Shown here: positions 7,530 through 15,715 of the stretch, in pieces
Layout of the letters: every line of letters starts with the position of its first letter
Numbering within the stretch: position 1 is the first letter of the stretch
Notes under the pieces: generated by a model
What the model saw: the letters and a program-made list of their open reading frames with translations, nothing else
Database searches by the model: none
What the model was told of the DNA's origin: nothing
Position numbers and translations under genes: made by a program
Source of the DNA: Candidatus Zhuqueibacterota bacterium 4572_119
Lineage (GTDB): Bacteria > Zhuqueibacterota > Zhuqueibacteria > Thermofontimicrobiales > Thermofontimicrobiaceae
Direction of reading: 5' to 3'
DNA: 17,842 bases
Assembly (NCBI GenBank): GCA_002084535.1
Contig: NBLI01000002.1
Span: 1 to 17,842, forward strand

Positions 7530-7727
7530 ACAGAACTCCTTCCAAAATTAAATTTTTTATACGGCTGAATCAAAAATCCAGTGGGGGAGCTTTTTGATAC
7601 AACCACTTTTGAGATTTGTAGATTTTTATGATATTCAATGGAAAGGAAACATAACCAATCAATTATAAAAAGTCAAGAAAAAAATAAGTTGCCATGTAAT
7701 TCCTCATCGCGTAACACATCAGATTCA

Positions 7728-7831
7728 AGATGTCGCACACTTGAAATAGTAATAATTAGTCATGTTCATAGCTTCAATAAATATATTTGTTAAGCGATGC
7801 ATTATCTGCTTTTTTGAAGTGTACGACATCT
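7728..7831. repeat. Long inverted repeat, 18-bp arms, 68-bp spacer
   Basis: Left arm AGATGTCGCACACTTGAA (7728-7745) and right arm TTGAAGTGTACGACATCT (7814-7831) are reverse complements at 16 of 18 positions. The spacing of about eight to nine helical turns would allow a looping regulator or a cruciform. There is no T-run, so it is not a terminator. Confidence 0.7.
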
Positions 7832-7849
7832 CTGTCCGCAACCAGTATC

Positions 7850-7864
7850 TGAGGTATTACCTCA
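7850..7864 (+). promoter_or_regulatory. Perfect 15-bp palindrome upstream of the ecfT promoter
   Basis: TGAGGTA-T-TACCTCA is a perfect 7-bp inverted repeat with a one-base centre. It ends 15 bp before the predicted -35 box of ecfT, a common position for an activator or repressor site. The cognate regulator is not in this window and I do not recognise the motif. Confidence 0.45.
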
Positions 7865-7879
7865 TCGCAAAAGTGTTGC

Positions 7880-7908
7880 TTGATTTTGAGTAATAATTTT
7901 TGTATATT
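7880..7908 (+). promoter_or_regulatory. Predicted sigma70-like promoter of ecfT-truA-fsa
   Basis: TTGATT (7880-7885), a 17-bp spacer and TATATT (7903-7908) form a good match to the sigma70 consensus. A leader of about 65 nt precedes the ecfT ATG at 7980. The call rests only on sequence match and position. Confidence 0.5.
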
Positions 7909-7979
7909 AAAAAATTCATTTTTATTGCGAAGTATTTATTGTATTCCTTCAAGTCGTTATCAGCCGCGGATAAAAATTT

Positions 7980-8786
7980 ATGACATTTATACAAGACATT
8001 ACGCTGGGACAATATTATCCCATCGATTCATTTATTCACCGCCTTGATCCGCGGACAAAAATGCTATGTATTATCTCGGCTATGATAGCGCTTTTTGCCG
8101 CGCATCATGTTTTTGAATTAGGTATTAGTTTTGCATTGTTATTGTCGGTGATATTCATTTCAAGAATACCAAGCAAAGTCATCCTCCGGAATTTGAAACC
8201 ATTTTTTCTTTTGTTTGTATTGAGTTTGGTGTTCCATGTTTTTCTTTCAAATGAGGGAGAATTGCTGGTAACCGTTCCCGTACTTGGTGCCTCTATTACA
8301 AAAGAGGGACTTTACCGCGGTTTGATTTATTCCGTCCGTCTGGCAGAGCTGGTACTTTTGGCGGCAACCCTGACGCTGACTACATCTCCCATTGAAATTA
8401 CTGACGCGCTCGACCGGTTTTTTTTACCGCTAAAAAAACTGGGTTTACCGACCCATGAATTTGTGTTGATGATGACGCTTTCTTTGCGCTTCATTCCAAC
8501 GTTAATTTCGGAAGCGGATAAACTGCAAAAAGCCCAGATTTCAAGGGGCGCTACATTTGAGGGGAACATTGTGCAGCGTGTGAAAAGCGTTATTCCGTTG
8601 ATTGTTCCACTGTTCATTTCAGTTTTTCGGAGGGCTGATGAATTGGCGATGGCGATGGATTCCAGATGTTATATTGGGGGGAAAAATCGAACCAGTTTCA
8701 AAAACCTTGAATATAAATTAGCGGATTACCTGGTTATGCTGGGAATGATAATTTATGTTGTTTTATTTTTCGCCATCCGGAAATAA
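7980..8786 (+). CDS. ecfT: Energy-coupling factor transporter transmembrane protein EcfT
   Basis: This 268-aa integral membrane protein starts with the family hallmark TLGQYYPIDSFIHRLDPRTK (residues 8-27). It has four to six membrane segments and a cytoplasmic coupling region with the two short motifs that grip the ATPases: SRG at 188-190 (AQISRGATFEG) and SRC at 228-230 (RADELAMAMDSRCY). In ECF importers EcfT links two ATPases to a vitamin- or metal-binding S subunit. Neither ATPase nor S gene is in the window, so they must be elsewhere. Adjacency to truA echoes the ecfA-ecfA-ecfT-truA order known in Firmicutes. The start lacks a strong ribosome site, but the N-terminal motif fixes it. A 16-bp gap to truA implies an operon. 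Confidence 0.93.
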   Translation: MTFIQDITLGQYYPIDSFIHRLDPRTKMLCIISAMIALFAAHHVFELGISFALLLSVIFISRIPSKVILRNLKPFFLLFVLSLVFHVFLSNEGELLVTVPVLGASITKEGLYRGLIYSVRLAELVLLAATLTLTTSPIEITDALDRFFLPLKKLGLPTHEFVLMMTLSLRFIPTLISEADKLQKAQISRGATFEGNIVQRVKSVIPLIVPLFISVFRRADELAMAMDSRCYIGGKNRTSFKNLEYKLADYLVMLGMIIYVVLFFAIRK

Positions 8787-8802
8787 TTCAGGTAATTAAC
8801 AA

Positions 8803-9531
8803 ATGAGAAACTTAAAAGTTGTATTGGAATATGATGGCACTGATTTTTGCGGTTGGCAGATTCAGCCGCGCGTAAGAACCGTTCAGGAAGATTTACAAAT
8901 TGCTTTACGAAAAATATTTGGCAAAACCATTCATGTTACAGGCGCCGGTAGAACGGATAGTGGCGTGCATGCTAAAGGTCAAACAGCGAATTTTTTTGTG
9001 GAAAAAGAAATGACGCCCGAAAAAATTGTTGCCGCGCTGAACGGAAATCTTGCCAAGGATGTTCGAATACTTACCGCGGAGGAAGTCGAACCAGACTTCA
9101 ATTCAAGGTTCGCGGCGAAAAAACGCCATTACCGGTATTCAATTACCCGTATTGAAAGAGCGATAGACCGGCACTATTTGTGGTGTTTGAAAAACCCCCT
9201 CGATATTGGAAAAATGAAACAGGCGACTGAATTTTTAATTGGCAAGCAGGATTTCAAATCATTTTGCAAAGAAAACGCCGATGTGAAACATCATTTTTGT
9301 ATTGTTGAAAAAGCTGAATGGAAACAAGAAGGAAATTTGTTGACATTGGATATTATTGCCAACAGGTTTATCCACAGCATGGTGAGAATTATTGTAGGAA
9401 CCATGATCGATGTGGGCAGGGGATATACTCCAGTAGAAAAAATACCAGAAATTTTAGCGGCAAAAGATCGAAATTTAGCCGGTCAAACAGCACCGGCAAA
9501 AGGATTGTGTTTGGAAAAAATTTACTATTAA
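8803..9531 (+). CDS. truA: tRNA pseudouridine(38-40) synthase TruA
   Basis: TruA isomerises uridines 38, 39 and 40 in the anticodon stem of many tRNAs. The 242-aa protein has the usual length. It opens with LEYDGTDFCGWQIQP (residues 8-22) and contains the catalytic GAGRTDSGVHA motif, with the nucleophile at Asp52. FNSRFAAKKRHYRYSI, a KQDFKSFCK segment and FIHSMVRIIVGTMIDVGRG toward the C-terminus complete the family pattern. It is the second gene of the ecfT-truA-fsa group. A weak AGGT lies 9 bp before the ATG. Nothing is missing. Confidence 0.97.
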   Translation: MRNLKVVLEYDGTDFCGWQIQPRVRTVQEDLQIALRKIFGKTIHVTGAGRTDSGVHAKGQTANFFVEKEMTPEKIVAALNGNLAKDVRILTAEEVEPDFNSRFAAKKRHYRYSITRIERAIDRHYLWCLKNPLDIGKMKQATEFLIGKQDFKSFCKENADVKHHFCIVEKAEWKQEGNLLTLDIIANRFIHSMVRIIVGTMIDVGRGYTPVEKIPEILAAKDRNLAGQTAPAKGLCLEKIYY

Positions 9532-9608
9532 TTTAACATTGTTGACTGAAAATGAAAAAGACAACTTTTTTCGGTCAGACAACTAATAAAATTTTTAAGG
9601 AGACGCGC

Positions 9609-10256
9609 ATGAAGTTTTTTATCGACACGGCAGATTTGAATGAAATCAGGGAGGCAAATAAGCTTGGCGTTTTGGATGGTGTGACCACAAATCCCTCACT
9701 CGTTTCAAAAGTCGAGGGGAAATTTGAAGATATTATTCGCTCCATTTGTGAGGAGGTCGATGGACCCGTGAGCGCGGAAGTCGTGAGTCTGGACGCGGAA
9801 GGGATGATTAAGGAAGCAAGGGAAGTTGCTAAAATTCATAAAAACGTGGTTGTGAAAATTCCCATTACCACCGAAGGTTTAAAAGCCGTTAAAAAGCTGG
9901 AAGCAGAAGGAATCAGGGTCAATGTAACTTTGATATTTAGTCCCATGCAGGCGTTGTTGGCGGCAAAAGCCGGGGCAAGTTTTGTGAGCCCGTTTGTTGG
10001 AAGGCTGGATGATATTAGTACGGTTGGCATGCAATTGGTCAATGACATTGTCACTATTTATCAAAATTATGGACTGAAAACTGAAGTAATCGTCGCCAGC
10101 ATCAGGAATCCGATTCATGTGGCAGAGGCAGCATTAATGGGCGCGCATATCGCGACCATTCCATTAAAAGTGATCTCGCAGCTTGCCAACCATCCATTAA
10201 CCGATATTGGAATTGATAAATTTTTGGCTGATTGGGAGAAGGTCAAAAACAGGTAA
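9609..10256 (+). CDS. fsa: Fructose-6-phosphate aldolase / small transaldolase family protein
   Basis: This is a 215-aa TIM-barrel enzyme of the FSA/TalC type. The N-terminus MKFFIDTADLNEIREA and GVTTNPSLV are diagnostic, and the Schiff-base lysine is K83 in VVVKIPITTEG. VTLIFSPMQALLAAKAGAS and SPFVGRLDD follow. The family either cleaves fructose 6-phosphate to glyceraldehyde 3-phosphate and dihydroxyacetone or acts as a transaldolase in the pentose phosphate pathway; I cannot separate these by eye. The frame extends upstream to 9552, but the family start is the ATG at 9609, which has AAGGAG 6-7 bp before it, so I use that. It lies 77 bp after truA and probably belongs to the same transcript. 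No hairpin terminator is visible after it. Confidence 0.92.
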   Translation: MKFFIDTADLNEIREANKLGVLDGVTTNPSLVSKVEGKFEDIIRSICEEVDGPVSAEVVSLDAEGMIKEAREVAKIHKNVVVKIPITTEGLKAVKKLEAEGIRVNVTLIFSPMQALLAAKAGASFVSPFVGRLDDISTVGMQLVNDIVTIYQNYGLKTEVIVASIRNPIHVAEAALMGAHIATIPLKVISQLANHPLTDIGIDKFLADWEKVKNR

Positions 10257-10290
10257 GTTGTGATTGTTTATTGATTTTGTTTTTTTTTGT

Positions 10291-10314
10291 GAGTACGAGT
10301 ACGAGTAAGAGAGA
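10291..10314. repeat. Short GAGTAC hexamer tandem
   Basis: GAGTAC is repeated twice and followed by GAGTAA and GAGAGA. It is a small degenerate hexamer tract in the gap between fsa and htrA. No function is evident; replication slippage is a likely origin. Confidence 0.5.
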
Positions 10315-10433
10315 GGAAGGATAGATATTTTAAAATATTTTTATTTGTAAATAATTGAATAAACTAACAAAACTGCAACGGAACATTGTGAGGCGGCTTT
10401 TTGTATAAACTTTGAATTTAAAAAATTATTACC

Positions 10434-11642
10434 ATGAAAAAATTTTTATCATACTTTCTGATTTGTCTGGTTGGGGCGGTGGCTGGTATTATTGTCGCGG
10501 TGAAATTTATTAATAAATCTCCCGAACCCATATATTTTGAGAATAACCCCTGGCAAAGGCAAGCTGGAAATCAGGATAGCTTGAAATCGCATACTATCAG
10601 ACTTGTGAACAGCCGGCAAATCGCAAATACCAGAAAAAACGTCATCACAGAAGCGACAAAGGTTGTAAGCCCCGCGGTTGTAGGAATCAATGTCTTGCAG
10701 CGTTCATATAGGCCTTCCGGCTCAAGATTATTTTTTGATGATCCCTTTTTTCGTCATTTTTTTTCTGAACAGCCGAAGTTGGTTAAAGGATTGGGATCTG
10801 GTTTTATTATTTCACCTGATGGTTATATAGTAACTAATGAACATGTGATTCATAAAGCTATTAAAATCGTGGTCTCTCTGCCTGATGGTGAAAAATATAA
10901 TGCCACGCTGATTGCGTCCGATTATATCTCCGATATTGCCTTGCTCAAAATTGACGGGAATGGAAAATTCCCTTTTGTCAAACTTGGCAACTCGGATGAT
11001 TTTATCATCGGCGAATGGGCAATTGCATTGGGCAATCCTTTTGGACTGTTTGACATGGGACAGCCGTCTGTTTCTCAGGGTATCATTAGCGCCACAGACA
11101 GGGATTTTGGTAAGCAGCAGGATGATCGGATTTATAAAGATATGATTCAAACCGATGCGGCAATTAACGGTGGAAACAGCGGTGGACCATTGGTAAATAG
11201 CCTGGGAGAAGTCATTGGCATGAACACTTTCATCTTTTCCGGCAGTCAGAATTCAGGAACATCTATTGGATTGGGATTTGCCATTCCCATTAACCGCGTG
11301 AAAAATATTATCAGTGAATTGCGAGAGCACGGTTCAGTGGACAGGACATTCAGAACCGGACTTTCCGTAGTAAATTTAACAGCCAGCCTTGCACATAATC
11401 TTGGTGTACAAATCAATAATGGCGTTGTCGTTGCCAGTGTGGAACAGAACAGCCCGGCTTCAAATGCTGATTTGCAGGTGGGTGATGTTATTGTAAAAAT
11501 TAGTGATTATGATGTCACTTCCACCAGGCAAATTGACAAAATTTTTGATGATCTGGATGCCAAAGCCGGTGATGAGTTGGAGCTGAAGATCTATCGAAAT
11601 AAGAAGTTTTATAGCAAGTATTTAGTTTTAGAAAAACATTAA
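10434..11642 (+). CDS. HtrA/Deg-type membrane-anchored serine protease, one PDZ
   Basis: This is a 402-aa periplasmic-type HtrA protease. Residues 3-25 are a signal anchor (FLSYFLICLVGAVAGIIVAV). The trypsin-like domain spans about 75-300 with a full triad: His137 in TNEHVI, Asp167 in SDIALLKI and Ser249 in GGNSGGPL. The Phe-rich DDPFFRHFF segment is the usual LA-loop-like motif of the family. One PDZ domain occupies about 305-400 (GVVVASVEQNSPASNADLQV, then GDVIVKISD), so the architecture is DegS-like rather than the two-PDZ DegP/DegQ. It should degrade or sense misfolded envelope proteins. There is only a weak ribosome site. It ends 13 bp before purB. Confidence 0.95.
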   Translation: MKKFLSYFLICLVGAVAGIIVAVKFINKSPEPIYFENNPWQRQAGNQDSLKSHTIRLVNSRQIANTRKNVITEATKVVSPAVVGINVLQRSYRPSGSRLFFDDPFFRHFFSEQPKLVKGLGSGFIISPDGYIVTNEHVIHKAIKIVVSLPDGEKYNATLIASDYISDIALLKIDGNGKFPFVKLGNSDDFIIGEWAIALGNPFGLFDMGQPSVSQGIISATDRDFGKQQDDRIYKDMIQTDAAINGGNSGGPLVNSLGEVIGMNTFIFSGSQNSGTSIGLGFAIPINRVKNIISELREHGSVDRTFRTGLSVVNLTASLAHNLGVQINNGVVVASVEQNSPASNADLQVGDVIVKISDYDVTSTRQIDKIFDDLDAKAGDELELKIYRNKKFYSKYLVLEKH

Positions 11643-11655
11643 CAGGTGAATAAAA

Positions 11656-12951
11656 TTGATCGCACGCTATACTTTGCCCGCCATGGGCTCTATTTGGACT
11701 GAAAAAAATAAGTTTGAAAAATGGCTCGAAGTTGAAATTGCGGTTTGTGAAGTCCAGGCTGAATTAGAATTAATTCCCGGGGAAGCTGTTGAAGAAATTC
11801 GCGACAAAGCGAATTTTAAAATCGAGAGAATCCTGGAAATTGAAAAAGAAGTCAAGCACGATGTGATTGCTTTCCTGACAAATGTTGCCGAGTATGTGGG
11901 GGACGCGTCACGTTTTATTCATTTGGGAATGACCTCATCTGATTTGCTCGATACAGCGAACGCGTTGTTGATGAAAGAAGCTGGCGGAATTTTAATTGAA
12001 GATTTAAATGCTCTGCGTGAGGCGCTGAAGACAAGAGCCATTGAGCACAAAAACACAGAATGCATCGGGCGTTCTCACGGAATTCACGCGGAACCGACAA
12101 CCTTTGGGCTGAAAATGGCGCTCTGGTATGATGAGATTAACAGTCATATTCAGAGAATGGAAAGGGCAGTGGCAGCAATTTCCTATGGTAAAATTTCCGG
12201 CGCGGTGGGAACATTTGCCCATCTTGATCCTGTCGTTGAAGAAAAAGTTTGTGAAAAGCTGGGACTGAAACCGGCGCCAATTTCCACTCAGATTATTCAG
12301 CGCGATCGTTACGCCGAATTCTTAACAACCATTGCGCTGATTGGAAGTTCGCTGGAAAAATTTTCCATTGAAATAAGGAGCCTGCAGCGGACAGAAATTT
12401 TGGAAGTTGAAGAATATTTTTCCAAAGGTCAAAAGGGATCGTCTGCCATGCCTCATAAACGTAACCCGGTAACCAGTGAGCAAATATCGGGTTTGGCGAG
12501 GTTGCTGCGGTCAAACAGCATGGCAGCAATGGAAAATGTCGCGCTCTGGCATGAACGTGATATTTCCCACTCCTCGGTGGAAAGAATTATTCTTCCCGAC
12601 AGCACCATCTTGCTCGATTATATGCTAAACAAGATGACAAAACTTGTCGAAAATTTATTGGTCTATCCCGAAAATATGAAAACCAATTTGAATAAAACCA
12701 ATGGACTTATTTTTTCCCAATCAGTGCTTTTGGCGCTGACTCAAAAAAAGCTACGCCGGGAAACTGCTTACAGTTTAGTGCAAAAATGCGCCATGGAATG
12801 TTGGAATACAGGAAAGGATTTTAAATCGCTTCTGATGGAAGATTCTGAAATTATGATGAACCTATCAGAAGATGAAATCGAAAATATTTTTGATTTAAAA
12901 AAACATTTGAGAAATGTAAATCAAATATTTGAAAGAGTTGGAATAAATTAA
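11656..12951 (+). CDS. purB: Adenylosuccinate lyase (TTG start)
   Basis: PurB performs two eliminations in purine synthesis: SAICAR to AICAR plus fumarate, and adenylosuccinate to AMP plus fumarate. The 431-aa length matches the Bacillus-type enzyme. H68 (VKHDV) and H141 (GRSHGIHAEPTTFG) occupy the same positions as the catalytic pair known there, and the signature SSAMPHKRNP carries the mobile-loop serines at 262-263. The N-terminus MIARYTLPAMGSIWTEKNKF is the family start and begins with TTG at 11656; AGGTG lies 7 bp upstream and no ATG is available at that position. It follows htrA by 13 bp, so it may be co-transcribed with it. purC follows after a 200-bp repeat-bearing gap. Confidence 0.97.
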   Translation: MIARYTLPAMGSIWTEKNKFEKWLEVEIAVCEVQAELELIPGEAVEEIRDKANFKIERILEIEKEVKHDVIAFLTNVAEYVGDASRFIHLGMTSSDLLDTANALLMKEAGGILIEDLNALREALKTRAIEHKNTECIGRSHGIHAEPTTFGLKMALWYDEINSHIQRMERAVAAISYGKISGAVGTFAHLDPVVEEKVCEKLGLKPAPISTQIIQRDRYAEFLTTIALIGSSLEKFSIEIRSLQRTEILEVEEYFSKGQKGSSAMPHKRNPVTSEQISGLARLLRSNSMAAMENVALWHERDISHSSVERIILPDSTILLDYMLNKMTKLVENLLVYPENMKTNLNKTNGLIFSQSVLLALTQKKLRRETAYSLVQKCAMECWNTGKDFKSLLMEDSEIMMNLSEDEIENIFDLKKHLRNVNQIFERVGIN

Positions 12952-12963
12952 TAGTTTTTGTTC

Positions 12964-12989
12964 TGCCTCGAAATCTCCAAGACACAAAG
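12964..12989. repeat. Dispersed 26-bp element, copy 1
   Basis: TGCCTCGAAATCTCCAAGAC continuing with ACAAAG matches 17668-17693 at 23 of 26 positions; the last 16 bases are identical. It lies just after the purB stop in a gap that otherwise shows nothing but the purC ribosome site. Confidence 0.6.
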
Positions 12990-13151
12990 GAAAAAACTGT
13001 GAATAAAGATGTGCCTGCCGCAAACATTTACCATTACATTAATTCCAATGGTTTTTATGGCGCGCTACAATAAAATAACGGTTTAAAAAAACTCAGAGTT
13101 TTGTAAGCTGAATACTAAAAATTATTAGGCAAAAACACTGGAGAGATTTCA

Positions 13152-13856
13152 TTGAGAAAGAAAAGCAAAATTCTTGAAGGGAATTCCAAAAAAATCTATT
13201 CCACAGCGGATCAGGGAAAACTCATCCTGGAATTCAAAGACGAGTCGGTTGTTTTTGATGGACAAAAAAAAGAATCAGTAAAAGGCAAAGGAAATATTAA
13301 CAATCAAATTTCTGCGTATTTCTTTGAATACCTGGACGGCTTTCATATTCCAACGCATTTTATCAAATCTTTGAGTACAAAGGATATGTTGGTCAAAGAA
13401 CTTGAGATGATCCCAGTAGAAGTCTGTGTTCGGAATATCATAGCCGGGAGTTTGGTAAAAAGGTTCGGTATGGAAGAAGGCAGAGAATTACCCTGCCCGA
13501 TTTTAGAATTCCACTTAAAGAATGAAAAACTTAAAAATCCAATGGTGAACCATTCTCACATCGTCGCGTTTGATATTGCCATGCTTGATGAGTTAAAAAT
13601 GATCGAACGGTTATCGTCTAAAATTAACGCGGTTTTGAAATCATTTTTTCTAAGAAGACAAATAAAACTCATCGATTTTAAAATCGAATTTGGCCGGTTA
13701 AAAGATAAAATTGTGCTTGGTGATGAAATCTCGCCAGATACTTTTCGGGTTTGGGATTTGTCAAATAGCGGGGAAACAGATAAAGATAAGTTCAGCTTTG
13801 GATCAAAAAACGCGGAACTGGCTTATGAAAACATTAAAAGCCGGATATTGAGTTAA
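13152..13856 (+). CDS. purC: SAICAR synthetase PurC (TTG start)
   Basis: PurC condenses CAIR with aspartate using ATP to form SAICAR, the substrate that PurB uses next, so the two neighbours catalyse successive steps. The 234-aa protein has the usual single-domain length. Motifs in order are KILEGNSKKIYST, LEFKDESVVFDGQKK, VKGKGNINNQISAYFFEYL, VEVCVRNIIAGSLVKRFGM, LIDFKIEFGRL and the signature GDEISPDTFRVWD. The start is TTG at 13152 with GGAGAG 6 bp upstream; the first ATG is too far inside. The C-terminal DKDKFSFG segment is slightly divergent from the usual DKDxFR, but this should not affect function. A 26-bp gap separates it from psd. Confidence 0.96.
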   Translation: MRKKSKILEGNSKKIYSTADQGKLILEFKDESVVFDGQKKESVKGKGNINNQISAYFFEYLDGFHIPTHFIKSLSTKDMLVKELEMIPVEVCVRNIIAGSLVKRFGMEEGRELPCPILEFHLKNEKLKNPMVNHSHIVAFDIAMLDELKMIERLSSKINAVLKSFFLRRQIKLIDFKIEFGRLKDKIVLGDEISPDTFRVWDLSNSGETDKDKFSFGSKNAELAYENIKSRILS

Positions 13857-13882
13857 TCGATTAAAAAGGAAAAGAGGGAATT

Positions 13883-14521
13883 TTGGCAAAAGAAGGATAC
13901 AGTTTTGTTTTAGCGGCTCTATTGTTAGCGATAGTTTTTTTATTAGGTATTATTTATACTGGCGGCATTATATTAACAGTTTGTTTTGTTATAAGTTTTG
14001 TATTAGCCGCGTTTTTTATTTATTTTTTCCGCGACCCGGAGAGAAAAACGCCAGTTGACAAAAATAGCATTATTTCTCCGGCTGATGGAAAAGTTATTGT
14101 TATTCAGGAGGTTGATGATCAAGAATTTTTCAAAACCACTGTGAAGAAAGTAAGTATCTTTATGTCAGTTTTTAGTGTACATGTCAATAGAATGCCAATC
14201 ACCGGCAAGGTAACCTATTTCAATTATCATCGCGGAAAGTTTCACGCGGCGTTTAAGGAGGCTGCTTCTATTGAAAATGAACAAACATCTATTGGAGTTG
14301 AAAACGATAATTTTAAAATGATGTTCAAGCAAATAGCAGGTGTATTGGCTCGAAGAATCGTTTGCCCGGTGCGTGTGGGATGGAACGCTAAACAGGGTGA
14401 GCGGTTTGGCTTGATCAAATTTGGCTCCAGAGTTGACTTGTTTTTTCCGGTTAATACAGAGGTAAAAGTGAAACTAAATGACAAAGTAAAAGCCGGGGAA
14501 ACCGTAATAGGGAGTTATTAA
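13883..14521 (+). CDS. psd: Phosphatidylserine decarboxylase, short proenzyme form (TTG start)
   Basis: Psd converts phosphatidylserine to phosphatidylethanolamine at the inner membrane. This 212-aa protein is the short archaeal/bacterial type. Two hydrophobic N-terminal segments (residues 8-48) lead into YFFRDPERKTP and the ISPADGKV motif. SIFMSVFSVHVNRMPITGKV carries the conserved His, and GLIKFGSRVDLFFP carries the self-cleavage Gly-Ser pair (S182), from which the pyruvoyl cofactor forms. The start is TTG at 13883, with GAGGG 4 bp upstream; no other start precedes the membrane segment. It is 5 bp from pssA, which makes its substrate. Confidence 0.94.
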   Translation: MAKEGYSFVLAALLLAIVFLLGIIYTGGIILTVCFVISFVLAAFFIYFFRDPERKTPVDKNSIISPADGKVIVIQEVDDQEFFKTTVKKVSIFMSVFSVHVNRMPITGKVTYFNYHRGKFHAAFKEAASIENEQTSIGVENDNFKMMFKQIAGVLARRIVCPVRVGWNAKQGERFGLIKFGSRVDLFFPVNTEVKVKLNDKVKAGETVIGSY

Positions 14522-14526
14522 ACTAA

Positions 14527-15255
14527 ATGAGAAATACAAAAATTTTAATTCCAAATCTTTTTACAACTCTGAATATATTTTGTGGTTTTTTGTCAATAAT
14601 CCATACTGGTGATGATAAGTTTGTCTTAGCCAGTTGGCTTATTATTCTGGCTGGGATCCTGGATGTTTTTGACGGGCAAGCCGCGCGTTTAACAAAAACT
14701 AACAGCGATTTTGGCGTAGAGTTTGATTCTTTGGCGGATGTGATTTCTTTTGGTGTGGCGCCATCATATTTATTATACAAAGTCTATTTTTACCAGTTCA
14801 ATATTATTGGGATCATACTCAGTTTTCTACCGCTAATGTGCGGCGGAATTCGGCTGGCGCGGTTCAATATTTTGTTTGGCGGTCAAGAGAAAACAAAATT
14901 TGTGGGATTGCCTGTGCCGGGCGCTGCTGTAAGTTTTGCTTCTTTTATAATTTTTAATTATCACTTTATGAACGAATTATACCTGACGCGGATTTTGATT
15001 CCACAATTAGTCTTGGTCAGCATGCTAATGTTAAGCAAAGTAGAATACATGGTTTCTCCAAAATTATCATTCCGGCATAGCAGAAAAAATTCTGTGGTGA
15101 TAATTCTATTAATTTTGTCGATTGTAGTTTTGATGTTTTTTCCGCAAAAGGCTTTTTATCCAATGATCATGCTTTATATTTTGTTGGGAGTTTTGCGCTA
15201 TCTTTTTATGATTTTGAAAAATCCTGATAACGGAAAAGCCGGGGATTTAATCTGA
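14527..15255 (+). CDS. pssA: CDP-diacylglycerol-serine O-phosphatidyltransferase
   Basis: PssA makes phosphatidylserine from CDP-diacylglycerol and serine, directly feeding Psd upstream. The 242-aa protein is an integral membrane CDP-alcohol phosphatidyltransferase with about eight hydrophobic segments. The catalytic motif is complete: D49-G50-x2-A53-R54, then G63-x3-D67-x3-D71 (DVFDGQAARLTKTNSDFG, then EFDSLAD). The opening IPNLFTTLNIFCGFLSI is typical of the type II PssA group. GGGAG lies about 12 bp before the ATG inside the psd end, and the 5-bp gap makes psd-pssA a tight operon pair. Confidence 0.96.
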   Translation: MRNTKILIPNLFTTLNIFCGFLSIIHTGDDKFVLASWLIILAGILDVFDGQAARLTKTNSDFGVEFDSLADVISFGVAPSYLLYKVYFYQFNIIGIILSFLPLMCGGIRLARFNILFGGQEKTKFVGLPVPGAAVSFASFIIFNYHFMNELYLTRILIPQLVLVSMLMLSKVEYMVSPKLSFRHSRKNSVVIILLILSIVVLMFFPQKAFYPMIMLYILLGVLRYLFMILKNPDNGKAGDLI

Positions 15256-15345
15256 GTGAAATGAAAAAAAGATTGTGTTTATGAATTATTATATTTATAT
15301 TGAATGGACCGGTTGCTGTTAACTTTGAAAAAGACATTGAAATAA

Positions 15346-15621
15346 ATGCGCAAAAAAAAGCTTGGACTCATATTTGTTATTTTATTTTTTGGGACAATAA
15401 TCGGATCGGCGCTGGGCAGCTTGATCGCCTATGTTCTGCCGGAGGGCGTGGTAAAGCAATTTTTTCTCCGTTCAGTAACGATTGGATTTGATCCGGTTAC
15501 TTTGAACTTGGGAATTTTGAATTTTACCATGGGCTTTAATTTTATTTTGAATGTAATCGGTGTCGTCAGCTTTTTCTTTGTGGCGTATTTTTTAAAATGG
15601 TATTATGGAAACCGGCTCTAA
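15346..15621 (+). CDS. DUF4321-like small membrane protein
   Basis: This 91-aa protein has two membrane segments, at about residues 7-28 and 60-85. The pattern GTIIGSALGSLIAYVLPEGV, then TLNLGILNFTMGFNFILNVIG, matches my memory of the DUF4321 family, whose function is unknown. A lysine-rich N-terminus (MRKKKLG) suggests the start faces the cytoplasm. No strong ribosome site precedes the ATG. It sits between pssA and the tatA pair; proteins like this are often found near tat genes, but I cannot assign a role. Confidence 0.75.
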   Translation: MRKKKLGLIFVILFFGTIIGSALGSLIAYVLPEGVVKQFFLRSVTIGFDPVTLNLGILNFTMGFNFILNVIGVVSFFFVAYFLKWYYGNRL

Positions 15622-15638
15622 AATCGAGTCAGCTTGAA

Positions 15639-15669
15639 TTGAAACAATTGGAAGCACAGAAAATATAAT
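15639..15669 (+). promoter_or_regulatory. Possible promoter of tatA-tatA-gatA
   Basis: TTGAAA (15639-15644), a 19-bp spacer and TATAAT (15664-15669) precede the first tatA ATG by about 47 bp. The -10 is perfect but the spacer is two bases long of optimum. Confidence 0.35.
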
Positions 15670-15715
15670 ATGTGGGATTTTTAATATAAACTTTTTTATC
15701 GGGAGGAAGGTTCAA

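Larger units (their letters stand above)
7530..7979. other. 450-bp divergent control region between MFS and ecfT
   Basis: No gene is apparent. The region holds the MFS ribosome site, a long inverted repeat (7728-7831), a 15-bp palindrome (7850-7864) and a sigma70-like promoter toward ecfT (7880-7908). CCTCATCGC occurs twice, at 7702-7710 and 7860-7868, the second copy overlapping the palindrome. A possible minus-strand -10 (TATAAA, about 40 bp before the MFS ATG) lacks a good -35 partner. Confidence 0.6.

Noticed and set aside
9552..9608. N-terminal extension of the transaldolase-family gene
   Set aside because: The family starts at MKFFIDTADL, and AAGGAG sits directly before that ATG, inside the extension.
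10385..10405. TTGTGA and TATAAA before htrA as a promoter
   Set aside because: The spacing is only about 12 bp, too short for a sigma70 promoter.
859..13066. Shared 11-mer TATGGCGCGCT at 859 and 13056
   Set aside because: Too short for a repeat claim in a window of this size, and one copy is inside a coding region.
15300..15491. 63-codon plus-strand frame before the DUF4321-like gene
   Set aside because: It overlaps the DUF4321-like gene out of frame, and its composition is not protein-like; the other frame has the membrane pattern.
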